A stretch of 9,568 nt of DNA from Pseudomonadota bacterium (GTDB taxonomy: Bacteria; Pseudomonadota; Gammaproteobacteria; Xanthomonadales; Rhodanobacteraceae), in NCBI GenBank assembly GCA_021777635.1, contig JAJYDI010000076.1:1-9568 (forward strand), written 5' to 3'. The translations under genes and the position numbers were made by a program. The notes beneath the pieces were generated by a model, which did no database searches, was not told the origin of the DNA, and saw only the letters and a program-made list of their open reading frames with translations. This document shows positions 8,834 through 9,568 of the stretch, one piece after another; within the stretch, counting starts at the first letter, position 1, and every line of letters starts with the position of its first letter.

Positions 8834-9568
8834 GATTGCGCACGTAGGCCAACGGGTTGACCAAATGGCCGCGATACCAGACCTCGAAATGCACATGCGG
8901 CCCAGTCGATCGGCCGGTGGATCCGACCAAGGCGATGTCCTGACCAACACGCACACGCTCGCCGACATGCACCAGCAGCTTCTCGGCATGCGCGTAGCGG
9001 GTCATGAAACCGTTGCCATGGTCGATCTCGACGACTTCACCGTATCCGGAACGCTCACCGGCATAGCTGACGACCCCCTCGGCGACGGCATGGATTGCGG
9101 TCCCGGTCGGCGCCGCGATGTCGAGGCCGGGGTGGAATTCGCTGCGACCATCGAAGGGGTCGGCGCGCATGCCGAAATAGGACGAGATGTAGCCCTCCCG
9201 CACCGGCATGCCGGTCGGCTGCAGGGCGACGTCGATCTTGTGGTCGAGCAGCAGGGTCTCGAGTGCGGCCAGTTGCTCCTGCTGCCGGTCGAAGCGCCGG
9301 CCCAGTGCCGCGATGCTGCGCCGCAGATCGGCCGGCGTGCCAAAGGCTGCGGACCCGGCGGCGATTTCGGGGCCACCGACGCCTGGCTGGACATCGAAAT
9401 TGAACTCGCCACCGTCGAGCTTGCCTGCATGCGCCAGTCGTTCGCCCAACGCTCCCAGCCGCAGCGATTGCGCCTCGAGCTGGCCGAGCTTGACCGCCAG
9501 TGCGTTGACATCGCGCTGGGCGTCACGCTGCACGCCGCCGAGCTGGTTCTGCTGCGCCTGCACCTGCA
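8826..9568 (-). CDS. M23 (LytM-type) peptidase domain protein, partial (N-terminus beyond right edge)
   Basis: A periplasmic peptidoglycan hydrolase-type protein. M23 enzymes are zinc endopeptidases that cut peptide cross-links; some homologues have lost catalysis and act as amidase activators. The window holds 246 C-terminal residues, and the frame is open to the edge, so the GTG at 9563 is not the real start. The first part is Gln/Leu/Ala-rich with heptad-like spacing (VNALAVKLGQLEAQSLRLGALGERL), typical of a coiled coil before the domain. The domain starts at about GYISSYFGMR and shows FHPGLDIAAP (first His and Asp zinc ligands, coded near 9120-9134), GNGFMTRYAHAEKL, and GPHVHFEVWYRG with the HxH motif. 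All expected ligands are present, so it is likely active rather than EnvC/NlpD-like. It ends 134 bp before secA on the same strand. Confidence 0.92.
   Translation of the reverse strand, partial: QVQAQQNQLGGVQRDAQRDVNALAVKLGQLEAQSLRLGALGERLAHAGKLDGGEFNFDVQPGVGGPEIAAGSAAFGTPADLRRSIAALGRRFDRQQEQLAALETLLLDHKIDVALQPTGMPVREGYISSYFGMRADPFDGRSEFHPGLDIAAPTGTAIHAVAEGVVSYAGERSGYGEVVEIDHGNGFMTRYAHAEKLLVHVGERVRVGQDIALVGSTGRSTGPHVHFEVWYRGHLVNPLAYVRNRR

Overview
The window is ordinary, gene-dense chromosome from a GC-rich gammaproteobacterium. The gene set and order (xerD, RDD protein, lptG, lptF, pepA, holC; then M23 peptidase and secA) resemble Xanthomonadales/Lysobacterales such as Xanthomonas, Lysobacter or Rhodanobacter relatives. 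The SecA protein also reads very close to remembered xanthomonad SecA. The taxon is an inference from gene order and protein resemblance; no search was run.

Layout. Positions 1-684 (minus) hold the N-terminal three quarters of the tyrosine recombinase xerD, cut by the left edge. A 68-bp divergent spacer with a 14-bp perfect palindrome follows, then a small RDD-family membrane protein (753-1262, plus). It converges, with an 18-bp gap, on lptG (1281-2387, minus), which overlaps lptF (2384-3496, minus) by 4 bp. LptF and LptG form the membrane part of the lipopolysaccharide export ABC transporter. A 256-bp divergent spacer separates lptF from pepA (3753-5228, plus) and holC (5241-5663, plus), an M17 aminopeptidase followed 12 bp later by the chi subunit of DNA polymerase III. 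A 292-bp spacer rich in inverted repeats (5664-5955), including a good intrinsic terminator for pepA-holC, leads to secA (5956-8691, minus). A 134-bp spacer precedes an M23 (LytM-type) peptidase gene (8826 to beyond 9568, minus), cut by the right edge.

How the genes relate. Most act in envelope biogenesis (LPS transport, protein export, cell-wall hydrolysis) or in chromosome replication and segregation (XerD, HolC). PepA doubles as an accessory factor for Xer recombination in E. coli; whether it does so here cannot be read from the sequence. The transcription units appear to be lptF-lptG, pepA-holC, and possibly M23-secA.

I found no undescribed system. The points most worth a second look are non-coding: the cluster of hairpins between holC and secA, which lies where valS would often follow holC; the palindrome touching the xerD start codon; the hairpins before lptF and pepA; and the uncertain secA start, which has no Shine-Dalgarno sequence. 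Long open frames antisense to or shifted against the real genes are GC-driven shadows and were left out.
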